Assembly: GCA_041652575.1 (NCBI GenBank)
Contig: JBAZHC010000004.1
Location: forward strand, 186,001 to 250,000
From: Phycisphaerae bacterium
GTDB taxonomy: Bacteria; Planctomycetota; Phycisphaerae; Sedimentisphaerales; UBA12454
Direction: 5' to 3'
DNA length: 64,000 nt
The notes under the pieces were generated by a model, which searched no databases, was not told where the DNA came from, and saw only the letters and a program-made list of their open reading frames with translations. The position numbers were made by a program, and so were the translations under genes. This document shows positions 25,934-34,373 of this stretch, in pieces; within the stretch, counting starts at the first letter, position 1, and each line of letters opens with the position of its first letter.

Positions 25934-27025
25934 ATGGACGCAACATCTCAAGGCAAAGAATGCACTTTACCGCAAACCGCTCCCCAGCGAATACTTTCTA
26001 TTGATGCGCTGCGAGGCTTCGATATGTTCTGGCTCATCGGCGGCAACGAGCTTGGCCGCTGTTTGTTCGATGTACATAATCATCCGGTTACCGCTGCCGT
26101 CAGGGATCAGTTCAGCCATACGGAATGGCACGGCTTTCATTTCGAGGATTTAATTTTTCCGCTGTTTCTATTCATCGTAGGCCTTGTGCTGCCTTTCTCA
26201 ATGGCAAAACATATCCAGCCGGGCCAAAAGTCATTAAAATTATACCTGCATATTTTCAAACGTTTTGCCGTACTGTTTATTCTCGGAATGCTCGCAAGCG
26301 GTCTGCTGCTGAAATTCAATGTCCGCTGGATTGGCGTTCTTCAGCGCATCGGATTCTGTTACGTTATCGCCTCGATACTATTTCTTCATACAGGCTGGCG
26401 GTTTCAGGCTTTTATTACAGCCGCGATATTACTTATCTCCTGGCCGATTATGACGATACTGGCGATGCCGGGCTTTGAAAATTCTATTTATCTCAATAAG
26501 GATTTTCTAAAAGCGATGCCAAAAGTCGCTGAAACCGGCATCTGGATAATGTCTATACCATCGACACTTCTGGGAGTATTGGCAGGTCATTGGCTCCGCA
26601 GCAATCGAACCGGCAATCGTAAATCTGCGGCCTTGGCCGTTGCCGGAGCAATTTTTGTAATAGCTGCCCTTCTTTGGGACAAAGCGGGATACCTCATAAT
26701 GTTCCGTGCGTGGACAGGTTCGTTTGTTTTATTAACCGCAGGCTTGTCTATGATTTTGCTGGCGTTGTTCTACTGGATAATCGATGTTAAGGGTTACAGG
26801 AAATGGGCGTTCTTTTTCGTTGTCATCGGCACAAACGCCATCCTTGCCTACTGGCTCGGGCGTTCATCGATTATTGATTTTCAGAGCATCGCTGACTTCT
26901 TCATTTTAGGAATCGCCTCACGTTCAGGGATTTTCAGGCCACTCTTATCGGCCCTCGGATTAATGATAATTCAATGGCTTATGCTGCTGTTCCTCTATCG
27001 CCACAAAATATTTTTCAAGGCTTGA
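25934..27025 (+). CDS. HGSNAT-like (DUF5009) multi-pass membrane acetyltransferase
   Basis: The 363-residue protein has about ten predicted membrane helices. It opens with SIDALRGFDMFWLIGGNELG and continues with FSHTEWHGFHFEDLIFPLF, the signature of heparan-alpha-glucosaminide N-acetyltransferase relatives; His62 corresponds to the family's active-site His. Human HGSNAT carries acetyl from cytosolic acetyl-CoA across the membrane to terminal glucosamine. A bacterial homologue beside nagA and an amino-sugar kinase fusion could modify glucosamine on the outside; this is inference. ATG follows AGGGAACTT. A possible promoter is TTTCAA (25852-25857) and TATAAT (25875-25880), 17 bases apart. Confidence 0.8.
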   Translation: MDATSQGKECTLPQTAPQRILSIDALRGFDMFWLIGGNELGRCLFDVHNHPVTAAVRDQFSHTEWHGFHFEDLIFPLFLFIVGLVLPFSMAKHIQPGQKSLKLYLHIFKRFAVLFILGMLASGLLLKFNVRWIGVLQRIGFCYVIASILFLHTGWRFQAFITAAILLISWPIMTILAMPGFENSIYLNKDFLKAMPKVAETGIWIMSIPSTLLGVLAGHWLRSNRTGNRKSAALAVAGAIFVIAALLWDKAGYLIMFRAWTGSFVLLTAGLSMILLALFYWIIDVKGYRKWAFFFVVIGTNAILAYWLGRSSIIDFQSIADFFILGIASRSGIFRPLLSALGLMIIQWLMLLFLYRHKIFFKA

Positions 27026-27376
27026 TTCGGCCTCTTAATCTCAGGCATTGCGATTCTGATTAACCACGGCATCAACCAAAGATTTTCGCTGTTGCTGTTC
27101 AGTAAAACAAAACAGGAGATTCAGGGCAACCAATATAAAATCGGCATTTATTGTTTTAACGGCCCCGACAAAATCAGGATTCCAGAAACACAAAAAATAA
27201 ATACTGCAATTACAGAGCTTTAAAGTTTACTTAAAGCAAATTTTTGCTCAAAAAAATTATTCATCACTTATCCCGCAAATAAGTTTAATTTTAGACACAA
27301 AAACAAACTATATTCCGGCATTTCAGTATTACCAAAATCTTGAATTGTAAAAATCTTAACAAAATTTAAAAATAAC
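27026..27376. other. Intergenic stretch without a convincing gene
   Basis: After the TGA of the acetyltransferase gene the same frame stays open for 65 codons, to TAA 27221-27223, without a start codon or family resemblance. The rest is A/T-rich. The promoter and operator of the next gene begin at 27377. Confidence 0.6.
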
Positions 27377-27427
27377 TTGCATTATCGGAGTTGAAGCGTT
27401 ATTATAAGCAAGATGAAGCGTTTCAAC
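27377..27427 (+). promoter_or_regulatory. Promoter with LacI-type operator (site 1)
   Basis: TTGCAT (27377-27382) and TATTAT (27400-27405) are 17 bases apart. The palindrome TGAAGCGTTTCA (27414-27425) begins nine bases after the -10, and a half site TTGAAGCGTT lies in the spacer (27391-27400). Confidence 0.75.
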
Positions 27428-27494
27428 AGGAAAAGTAAGAATAAAATAAAGTTGTTAATACGGTGAGGATATTGTATTTTTTAGGAGGGCATTT

Positions 27495-29243
27495 ATGAAA
27501 CATTTTAATAGTAAAATTATCTTTTGCGCCCTGGCTATTTTGGCAGTCAGTAGTTTCTGCATGGCTGAAACCGTCATTGAAAAATTCAAGCCGGATTCAG
27601 TTTTAACAAAAGTAACAGAACCAAACAGCAGCGCCTTATTTAGTTACAGTCCGGAGGGTTATACCGCCTGTACAGTCAGACGAAGTAACTTAGGCGGAAC
27701 AGCGGCAAAATATTTTAAGCCGCTTAGCCAAAATTACTATATGCCTGATATTAACAGCGTGGCTACAGTAAGTGATGTATGGTTCGGATTCGATTTCAAA
27801 TACGACCCGGCTTCAGCAGGAGTAGCTGCAGGATATATAGGTGTATATAACAGCGCCGCAAGCAACACAACTGTTGTACCTGGACAATTGAATTGCATAA
27901 GCCTTATGCCCTACGACCTTGATAAGTTTACGCTCAGAGTGGAAAACAATAACGCTGACGGCACCAGCTCGCTCACCGAAACAGGTTTAGGCGCGGTAAT
28001 CAATTCTACAGATTCTTTCAGATGTAAAGTCCATGTTTATATGAGCGGCTCTGATTCGCTGGCAGATGTCGAGATTTACTCGGTCGATTCACTAAACCAG
28101 ACGAGCCTGCTTACCTCCACAACCGGTATCACAGTTGCAGTTGGCAAAACTTTCTGGGCAGGCGTAAATGCTCTTGGCGTTCGCAATGTGGCCGGCACAG
28201 ATAACATCGCCAAATCTGTGTTTTATGTTGATAATATGTATTTCTCAACTACGGGCGTTGTTGCAGATGGCAATCTTGCAGCACCGGGCTGGCTTGCCCA
28301 TGATGACCCAAATACACTTTATGTTGACAACCTTGATTCCTTCGAAGATTTTCGGCCCAATCCCGTCGATTCAAACGAATGGGCAGTATTTGCACAGATC
28401 GAAAGCGGTTGCGGCTTCGGGTATGATGCCAACGGTGCGTATTACTGTGCTATACGTCGTAAAAACGTGGCCAATTCCGTCGCGGCTCTCTACAAGCCTA
28501 TTCCAAAACTTTATGAACCGTTTAACTACAATGGTTTTAAATTCTGGTCGGCAGATGAAGTTTGGTTCGGATTCGATTATCATTTCATCAGCGGCACAAC
28601 TGCTGCGACATTTACAATCGGATTATTTAATGCCGAATCCACAAATATTTCAGGGCAAAACTGTCTCGGATTTGAATTCCACAGCGGCACTGCTGTCGCA
28701 TTACGGGTTATCGGCAATACAACATGGGCGGCATCTTATCAGTCAGAGCCTACCGTCGGATACTATTCAGACACGTATGGCTCATACCGCTTTAAAGTCA
28801 GACTTTATGCTGATGAAGTTGCTGATAAGACATTCATTGACGTGGAATGCTATAAGTTTAACGATGCAAATGGTGTCCTTCCTGAGACACCGGAATTTAC
28901 TTCAACCGCAGTAGTCGTGGCCGACGGCACGCTCGGGACTCCTCAAAAATTCCTTGAGGGTTTGAACGCATTCGGCGTCAGAAATAATAGCGGAAGCTCC
29001 AGCAGTCCATCAAGGTTTAATGTTGACAATATGTACATTTCAACAGAAGCACCTTTTGAGCTTAAAACCCCAAGCTGGCTTTTCAGTGATGCAGATTTGA
29101 ATCACGACAAAGCTGTCGATATGCTGGATTTAGCTATCATAGCAACTGACTGGTTGTCGAATAATAATGCTGCTGATATCGACAATAGCGGCAGAGTAGA
29201 ACTCGGCGATTACGGCATATTCGCAAATTACTGGGGACTGTAA
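27495..29243 (+). CDS. Secreted protein with two tandem glycan-binding-like modules and a dockerin-like tail
   Basis: The 582-residue protein has a signal peptide (cleavage after S-F-C-M-A). Two homologous beta-sandwich modules (about 25-255 and 275-515) share W-F-G-F-D, a G-V-N-A-L-G-V-R-N turn and VDNMYFST or VDNMYIST at their ends. The last 50 residues are a dockerin-like EF-hand pair (DADLNHDKAVDMLDLAIIAT, then DIDNSGRVELGDYGIFANYW). The same module appears singly in the PEP-CTERM protein at 29485 and at the N-terminus of the lyase at 47072-51193. No catalytic residues are recognisable, so a binding or scaffold role is likely. The gene has its own LacI-type operator, a TAGGAGG ribosome site and a strong terminator. 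Confidence 0.82.
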   Translation: MKHFNSKIIFCALAILAVSSFCMAETVIEKFKPDSVLTKVTEPNSSALFSYSPEGYTACTVRRSNLGGTAAKYFKPLSQNYYMPDINSVATVSDVWFGFDFKYDPASAGVAAGYIGVYNSAASNTTVVPGQLNCISLMPYDLDKFTLRVENNNADGTSSLTETGLGAVINSTDSFRCKVHVYMSGSDSLADVEIYSVDSLNQTSLLTSTTGITVAVGKTFWAGVNALGVRNVAGTDNIAKSVFYVDNMYFSTTGVVADGNLAAPGWLAHDDPNTLYVDNLDSFEDFRPNPVDSNEWAVFAQIESGCGFGYDANGAYYCAIRRKNVANSVAALYKPIPKLYEPFNYNGFKFWSADEVWFGFDYHFISGTTAATFTIGLFNAESTNISGQNCLGFEFHSGTAVALRVIGNTTWAASYQSEPTVGYYSDTYGSYRFKVRLYADEVADKTFIDVECYKFNDANGVLPETPEFTSTAVVVADGTLGTPQKFLEGLNAFGVRNNSGSSSSPSRFNVDNMYISTEAPFELKTPSWLFSDADLNHDKAVDMLDLAIIATDWLSNNNAADIDNSGRVELGDYGIFANYWGL

Positions 29244-29266
29244 AAGGTATCCTCCTTAATGTACTT

Positions 29267-29304
29267 GCAGGACGACCGATAAACTACGGTCGTCCTGCTT
29301 TTTT
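29267..29304 (+). terminator. Strong intrinsic terminator
   Basis: A perfect 12-bp stem (29267-29278 with 29287-29298, GCAGGACGACCG) with an 8-nt loop is followed directly by six T residues (29299-29304). It isolates the dockerin gene from the next promoter. Confidence 0.9.
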
Positions 29305-29377
29305 ATCAAGACAATTAAAGCAAAACAAAATCTTTAATTGCCTGTTATTTAATTTGAATAAAATCTTATTTTTTATA

Positions 29378-29427
29378 TTGACCTGTATTTGCCATTTTGT
29401 TATAACTAATAGAGATGAAACGCTTCA
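29378..29427 (+). promoter_or_regulatory. Promoter with LacI-type operator (site 2)
   Basis: TTGACC (29378-29383) and TATAAC (29401-29406) are 17 bases apart. The palindrome TGAAACGCTTCA (29416-29427) starts ten bases after the -10. It is the site closest to perfect dyad symmetry. Confidence 0.78.
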
Positions 29428-29484
29428 ACAATGGTTTTTATGGTTTTTAAAGAAGAAGTTAACCCTTTTTGGAGGAATGAGAAA

Positions 29485-30378
29485 ATGAAGAACAGATTAG
29501 TTATTTTAACATTTGTATTGCTTAGTATCCTGGCGTGCGGGGTTCAGGCAACCACAGTAAAACAGAACTTCAACGCTGATCCATTTAGTAACGGCTGGTC
29601 TAAAGCCGAGAGCACATACAATGTGTTCACTTACAATACCACTAACAATGTCAGCGGCACACCGGGCTATCTTGACTGCAGCGTACAGAGAAGCAATACA
29701 GTTCTTGGTACGGCATATATCCCGCTGGGCCAGACATATTACATGCCCGGCAGTCAAAGTGGAACACCCACAGTAACTGATATGTGGATGGGTTTCGATT
29801 TAATGTTTGCAAACGGAACATTCACCACACAGCAGGCATGTATAGGTCTTATAAACGGTGACGCAACTCTCACAAACACCGCTACACAGAATTCATTGGG
29901 ACTTGATATTTGCAGGACAGCAGGTGCTCTTCGCATTCGCCAGGAAACAGACAATGCTGCCGGCGCTTTTGCAGGAACATCCGTTGGAACAACAATGGCA
30001 ACTCTTGATGATGGTTTAACCCATCGTTATCAGGTTCACTATTATCTCGCCGGTGACGGCAAAGTATATGCTGATATCAAACTCGGAACATTCGATGTTG
30101 GTACAGGCGCATTTACCTCGAGCATATTCAGCCAGAACGGCATCCTGCTCTATGACAGTGCTGCAAATTGGGACCTTTATGGAATAGATGCTCTTGGTAT
30201 CAAGAGTCTTTCTATGGCTACAAGCGGCACAAGAACAGTTAAGTTCGTCATTGACAATATGTACTTCTCAACAGACGGCGAACAATATATGGCAGTACCG
30301 AGCTGGGTAGTTCCGGAACCAGCAACAATTACAATGCTTATTATCGGTGGTTTACTGCTTAGACGCAAAAACAGCTAA
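29485..30378 (+). CDS. PEP-CTERM protein with one VDNMYFST-type sandwich module
   Basis: The 297-residue protein consists of a signal peptide (about 1-22), one beta-sandwich module (about 25-270, ending LYGIDALGIKS and IDNMYFST) and a PEP-CTERM tail (VVPEPATITMLIIGGLLLRR). The module matches both halves of the protein at 27495 and the N-terminus of the lyase at 51193. The tail should direct exosortase processing and surface retention. ATG 29485 is chosen over an upstream ATG at 29431 because TTGGAGG lies at 29469-29475 and the signal peptide starts there. It is transcribed alone between its own operator/promoter and a strong terminator, compatible with high expression. Confidence 0.85.
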   Translation: MKNRLVILTFVLLSILACGVQATTVKQNFNADPFSNGWSKAESTYNVFTYNTTNNVSGTPGYLDCSVQRSNTVLGTAYIPLGQTYYMPGSQSGTPTVTDMWMGFDLMFANGTFTTQQACIGLINGDATLTNTATQNSLGLDICRTAGALRIRQETDNAAGAFAGTSVGTTMATLDDGLTHRYQVHYYLAGDGKVYADIKLGTFDVGTGAFTSSIFSQNGILLYDSAANWDLYGIDALGIKSLSMATSGTRTVKFVIDNMYFSTDGEQYMAVPSWVVPEPATITMLIIGGLLLRRKNS

Positions 30379-30392
30379 TTTGTATAACTATT

Positions 30393-30428
30393 AAAAAAAT
30401 AGGAGGGTTAATCCCCTCCTATTTTTTT
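30393..30428 (+). terminator. Strong intrinsic terminator
   Basis: Arms AGGAGGG (30401-30407) and CCCTCCT (30414-30420) extend through A7T/AT7 flanks to a 15-bp stem, with loop TTAATC. It has a U-run on the plus strand and an A-run before the stem, so it could act in both directions. Confidence 0.9.
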
Positions 30429-30586
30429 ATGCGCAATTCTTATTAAAATTATTGCAAAATGACGTAATACAGGATATACAATAAACAAAGAGGTCTATCT
30501 CTATATTTCTATTATTGTTTTTTGGCTATTGGGCAAAATTACTTTCAATTTCTCAACAAATATTACTATTTGAAGGTTTTTGAGCA

Positions 30587-30613
30587 AAAACATCTTGCAA
30601 TGCAAGATGTTTT
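30587..30613. repeat. Perfect 27-bp inverted repeat over the lacI -35
   Basis: Two 13-bp arms (30587-30599 and 30601-30613) are exactly complementary around a single central A; the inner part is CATCTTGCA/TGCAAGATG. The -35 element TTGCAA (30595-30600) lies in its centre. A dyad this long at a promoter suggests a site for a second regulator, or a cruciform. Confidence 0.65.
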
Positions 30614-30645
30614 GATGTAAAATTATTGTGTTGAAGCGAATCAAC
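30595..30645 (+). promoter_or_regulatory. lacI promoter with LacI-type operator (site 3)
   Basis: TTGCAA (30595-30600) and TAAAAT (30618-30623) are 17 bases apart. The palindrome TGAAGCGAATCA (30632-30643), extended to GTTGAAGCGAATCAAC, begins nine bases after the -10, which indicates autoregulation. Confidence 0.72.
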
Positions 30646-30670
30646 AGGTTGTAATATGAAGGTATAAGCT

Positions 30671-31708
30671 ATGGCAGTTACACTGAAAGAGATTGCAAAA
30701 GAGGCAGGCGTATCACCAAGCACTGCTTCGCATGCTATACGGGGGATTCATCCCGGTAAGCGATCGTTGTCTGCAAAAACCATTCAAAGAGTTCGTGAGG
30801 TTGCTGAGAAATTAGGCTATCGGCCGAATCTTCTTGCCGCCGGACTTGCCAGCAACAAAACTTTCACTGTCGGCATTTTGGTGGCCACGCTTCGCGGAAA
30901 TTTCTACGAACGAATCCTCGAAGGCATTACAGACGTTATGCATCCTCAGTTTACCCCTCTGCTTGCGATTCACAATTACCAGCCTGACCGCGAGCGGAAA
31001 GAAATTGAAGTTTTTATCGGCAAACATGTTGATGGTATAATTGCGGCATATTCAGGCGATGCGGAAAATTTAGATATTTACCGCGAACTTAAAGATGTTC
31101 ATAAAATGCCATTGGTGCTTGTCGACAGAGGAATCGAAGGTTTCGACAGTCCCGTCGTCCGCAGCGACCATTATCTTTCGACATATCTGGCTGCACGCGA
31201 ACTTGGCAAACTTGGACATAAAAATATTATCTTCGCACTGGCCGGCAGAGAAACTGAAAGCACAAAAATGCTTATAGACGGCTATAATGGTGCCGTATCT
31301 GAAATGGGGCTTACAGCCACTGCTGATACTTTCTACAAGAAAACTCAGTCATGGTCTTTAACCGAAATGAAAACTTTCGCTGAAAACATCCTTGATTATA
31401 TTAGTTCCAGAAAACCGCAAACTACAGCCATTTTGCTTCAGGCGGACTGGCTTGCTTATGAGGTCCTGGCTGTTTGTCAGGACAGGGGTATTAAAGTACC
31501 GGAAGACCTTTCTGTAATGGGTATTGAAGACTGCGATCCGAGTTCATTGCCGTGCATCAGCCTAAGTACAGTCAAAGTCGAACTAAATGAAGTTGGAAAA
31601 CGTGCTGCCGAATTGCTCATTAAAATTATTAACGGAGAGCAAACGGACGGCCAGCCGCTGGTTATCAAACCATCTGTGATTCTTCGTAAAACCACACGGC
31701 AGTTATAA
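30671..31708 (+). CDS. LacI-family transcriptional regulator
   Basis: The 345-residue regulator begins with the LacI helix-turn-helix and hinge: TLKEIAKEAGVSPSTASHAI, then the hinge helix ending near YRPNLLAAGLASNKT. A periplasmic-binding-protein-like sensor domain follows (about 60-345: VGILVATLRGNFYERILEGI, HVDGIIAAYSG, PLVLVDRG, MGIEDCDPSSLP). It would bind a sugar or oligosaccharide released from the target glycan and leave the DNA. Seven matching palindromes sit upstream of genes in this window, one in front of lacI itself. SD GAAGG lies just upstream. The gene is followed at 31722 by another operator in front of the GH84-like operon. Confidence 0.9.
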   Translation: MAVTLKEIAKEAGVSPSTASHAIRGIHPGKRSLSAKTIQRVREVAEKLGYRPNLLAAGLASNKTFTVGILVATLRGNFYERILEGITDVMHPQFTPLLAIHNYQPDRERKEIEVFIGKHVDGIIAAYSGDAENLDIYRELKDVHKMPLVLVDRGIEGFDSPVVRSDHYLSTYLAARELGKLGHKNIIFALAGRETESTKMLIDGYNGAVSEMGLTATADTFYKKTQSWSLTEMKTFAENILDYISSRKPQTTAILLQADWLAYEVLAVCQDRGIKVPEDLSVMGIEDCDPSSLPCISLSTVKVELNEVGKRAAELLIKIINGEQTDGQPLVIKPSVILRKTTRQL

Positions 31709-31733
31709 TCATACAAATCCATGATGCGTTTCA
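31704..31733 (+). promoter_or_regulatory. LacI-type operator (site 4) with possible -10
   Basis: TGATGCGTTTCA (31722-31733) differs from the consensus palindrome at one position. A consensus TATAAT at 31704-31709 overlaps the end of lacI, but no good -35 is visible, so the site may act on a weak promoter or as a roadblock for lacI read-through. Confidence 0.55.
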
Positions 31734-31820
31734 TCCTGCATAAAAACAGGACCCAGAGATAATATGTAAATATAAGCGCCGTTGGTGCGCGCAAAAACAG
31801 CAAAGGAAATGGAGATTTAT

Positions 31821-34343
31821 ATGAAAAAAACAGGGATAGTGTTTATGCTAATTTTGGCATCTATTGCCTACGGCGGGCAGTGCTGCGTAACTCAGTCTAA
31901 AGAAAATTGTTCAATAGTTCCTCAACCAAGAGAATGCCAATCAGTAGATTTGCCCGATGTCGTCATAGATGAAAGTACGACAGTTTTTTATAACAGCCAA
32001 TGTCCCGTAGAAAACTACGCGGCAGGCCATTTGAAAGACAGTCTGAAAAAACATTACAACGTTGATATTCAACTGAACGGCGATACCGAGAAAGCCGGCC
32101 AATCAAAAAATACCGTAGAAATCGTTTTGGGCGTTACGGAAAAAGATTCATTTATTCAGCAATTCTGCAAAAAGAATAATATAGATATCAATACCAAACT
32201 TCCCGGTTATGACGGTTTCATAATTAAAACCGCGGCTGTAAAATCATCAAAAGTTATTATCATTGCCGGTGCAAACCTGCGAGGCGTTACTTACGGCACA
32301 AGCGTTTTATTCGATATGCTGAATCTTGGCGACGGCAAACTGACCTGTCCCGCCGTTTATATCCGCGACTGGGCGACAATTGAATGGCGAGGCAGACCAA
32401 CTGAATATCTTTCTCTGCAGACACCAGAATCACTCGATACCTGCGTTCATTCACGCATAAATTTTATCGACGTACGCGATACCAATGTTCCGGGCGGACA
32501 TGCACTTTTCGGATTCCCGCCGGGAGTTCCTATCGATACCGCAAAAGTTAAAAAAGTGATAGACGACGCACATGAAAGAGGAATATTCGTATTCGGTACC
32601 GTATCCTGCGGAGTTCCTCCTGAAAAATTCGATGCGGCAATAGAAACATTCAAAGAGCTAATCGCTTTGAACGTTGACGGACTGTGGATTTCTTATGACG
32701 ACCCAGGTCCCGGAAAAGATGCCCCCCTGCTGACAAGCCGAGTTATTGAACTGGCAAAACAGCATAATATCACACCTGACAAAGTTGCGATTACCCCTCC
32801 AAGCGGCTCATATCAGGAAATCGATACCGTATGGAACAAACAGGTTGTCGCAGCTCCCGATGCAGACAAAATGAGATGGTTCTTTACTCGTATACCGAAC
32901 GACTTTGATGATAAATTAATGAAAAAGCTGGGCTTTTCCTCGGAGTTATGCTGGTGGCATAACTGGCCGCGACCAAAAGGCGGACTATTGAATGATTTCG
33001 GCGGCGGAAGACCTTTATATAATAGTAAATGGGCTTATTATGAACTGCTGCCTCTTTCGGCAGGCTGGAATAATCCCACAACAGACGAATTAAAAGTCGC
33101 GGGCAATTATTCTGATATGGTTATGCTTTGGCAAACAAGGCCTGCCGATTATGATTGTCACATTCTCGGTTTATGGGCATGGAATCCGGAAACGCACGAT
33201 TTCAACGCTGTTTCAGAGACGGCTTATTCTTACGTGTTCGGTAACGCTCAGGCTCCGGCGGCGAGATTGTTTGACCGGAAACTTGCCAAACTCAAACCAT
33301 ATTTTACAACGCCGTTGTACAAAAATGCCAATCCCAATATCTGGCCTCCGAGACTGCTTGACGTAAACGACAGGCCGGCTGTAATAGAGCTGCTTAACGA
33401 TATGGAACTGCTGATGCAGACAATAGAAAAAGGTTCGCCGAGCCAGACTATGCTTAGCGGCGAAAACCTGAAAATCGATTATCTTCAGCCGATGCGAGAT
33501 ATCGTAACTTATGGCAAAAAGATGGTAAATCTTGATTATCCGGAATACACGCTTAAGGATTTTCCAAATAAAATGCTCGACCTTGCCTCTAAACAGGATA
33601 CAAAAGCTATTGACGTCGAAACAGGCAAAATCAGGGCAGATGTCGAGAAGAAATGCGAAATCATTTCTTCAGAATTGGCAGGTCTGAAATATATCGATGC
33701 TTATGTCAAGCAATGGGAAGATTACATAAAAGGCTCTGATTTCTGGATAGAAGAGTATAAAAAGGTTCAGGCACAGAAAGCCGAAGCCGAACAAAAACGT
33801 CAGGAAGCAAAACAGAGATTCGAAGAACTCGTCAAAGGCGATTACAGCAAATTATTTGCCGACCAGGGCAAACCTGCCAAAGGCAAAGTTCTGCTGGAGA
33901 TTTCATCGGATGCTATCCAGCACGGCAGATATCACGCCAGGGGCGCCTGGGCCGTGGGAATGTACGATAACAAAGCTGTTGCAATCGGCTCTTCGTCTCA
34001 ATGGTCATACAAAGATACAGATATGGCTATGCTCTCGACAGAAGTTACTATACCTAACTTCACCAAAAGACTTTATCTGGAAGTTTATATAGCACACGTA
34101 ATGAAAGACACGCAGACTCCGGCCAGAGCCGATGTTCGGCTTTCGGCTTTACGAGTTGATGGTAAAACCATCTGGAATCAGGACCTTACTGTGCCGCTGA
34201 AAGGCTGGCAGGTAAACGATATTACAGATGTTGCGAAGTCCGGCGAAAAAGTAAATATCAGATTTAACGTTTCAAACAGAATTCAGTCTGACGGTTACGA
34301 AAGCATCGTATTCTTCGGCCCGGCCAGATTAGTAGAAAGATAA
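31821..34343 (+). CDS. Secreted GH84-like beta-N-acetylglucosaminidase, copy 1
   Basis: The 840-residue protein has a signal peptide, a GH20b/GH84-type N-domain (about 30-175, IVPQPRECQ and the closing GVTYGTSVLFDML) and a barrel (about 185-520) whose strand LWISYDDPG carries the Asp pair Asp293-Asp294 expected for substrate-assisted catalysis in GH84; WWHNWPRP resembles the conserved D-N-Y/W-P loop. A helical region with a coiled-coil stretch follows (about 640-680), then a C-terminal sandwich. GH84 enzymes release beta-linked GlcNAc. Start ATG 31821 has GGAG at 31811-31814. It is first in an operon with a paralogue, a small membrane protein and an SSS symporter. Confidence 0.78.
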   Translation: MKKTGIVFMLILASIAYGGQCCVTQSKENCSIVPQPRECQSVDLPDVVIDESTTVFYNSQCPVENYAAGHLKDSLKKHYNVDIQLNGDTEKAGQSKNTVEIVLGVTEKDSFIQQFCKKNNIDINTKLPGYDGFIIKTAAVKSSKVIIIAGANLRGVTYGTSVLFDMLNLGDGKLTCPAVYIRDWATIEWRGRPTEYLSLQTPESLDTCVHSRINFIDVRDTNVPGGHALFGFPPGVPIDTAKVKKVIDDAHERGIFVFGTVSCGVPPEKFDAAIETFKELIALNVDGLWISYDDPGPGKDAPLLTSRVIELAKQHNITPDKVAITPPSGSYQEIDTVWNKQVVAAPDADKMRWFFTRIPNDFDDKLMKKLGFSSELCWWHNWPRPKGGLLNDFGGGRPLYNSKWAYYELLPLSAGWNNPTTDELKVAGNYSDMVMLWQTRPADYDCHILGLWAWNPETHDFNAVSETAYSYVFGNAQAPAARLFDRKLAKLKPYFTTPLYKNANPNIWPPRLLDVNDRPAVIELLNDMELLMQTIEKGSPSQTMLSGENLKIDYLQPMRDIVTYGKKMVNLDYPEYTLKDFPNKMLDLASKQDTKAIDVETGKIRADVEKKCEIISSELAGLKYIDAYVKQWEDYIKGSDFWIEEYKKVQAQKAEAEQKRQEAKQRFEELVKGDYSKLFADQGKPAKGKVLLEISSDAIQHGRYHARGAWAVGMYDNKAVAIGSSSQWSYKDTDMAMLSTEVTIPNFTKRLYLEVYIAHVMKDTQTPARADVRLSALRVDGKTIWNQDLTVPLKGWQVNDITDVAKSGEKVNIRFNVSNRIQSDGYESIVFFGPARLVER

Positions 34344-34373
34344 TATTAACATAATTTCAGGAAGGATTTTTTT

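Noticed and set aside
27026..27223. Frame continuing for 65 codons after the TGA of the acetyltransferase gene
   Set aside because: No start codon, no resemblance to a known family, and a 65-codon open stretch is not rare; a read-through or selenocysteine reading has no support.
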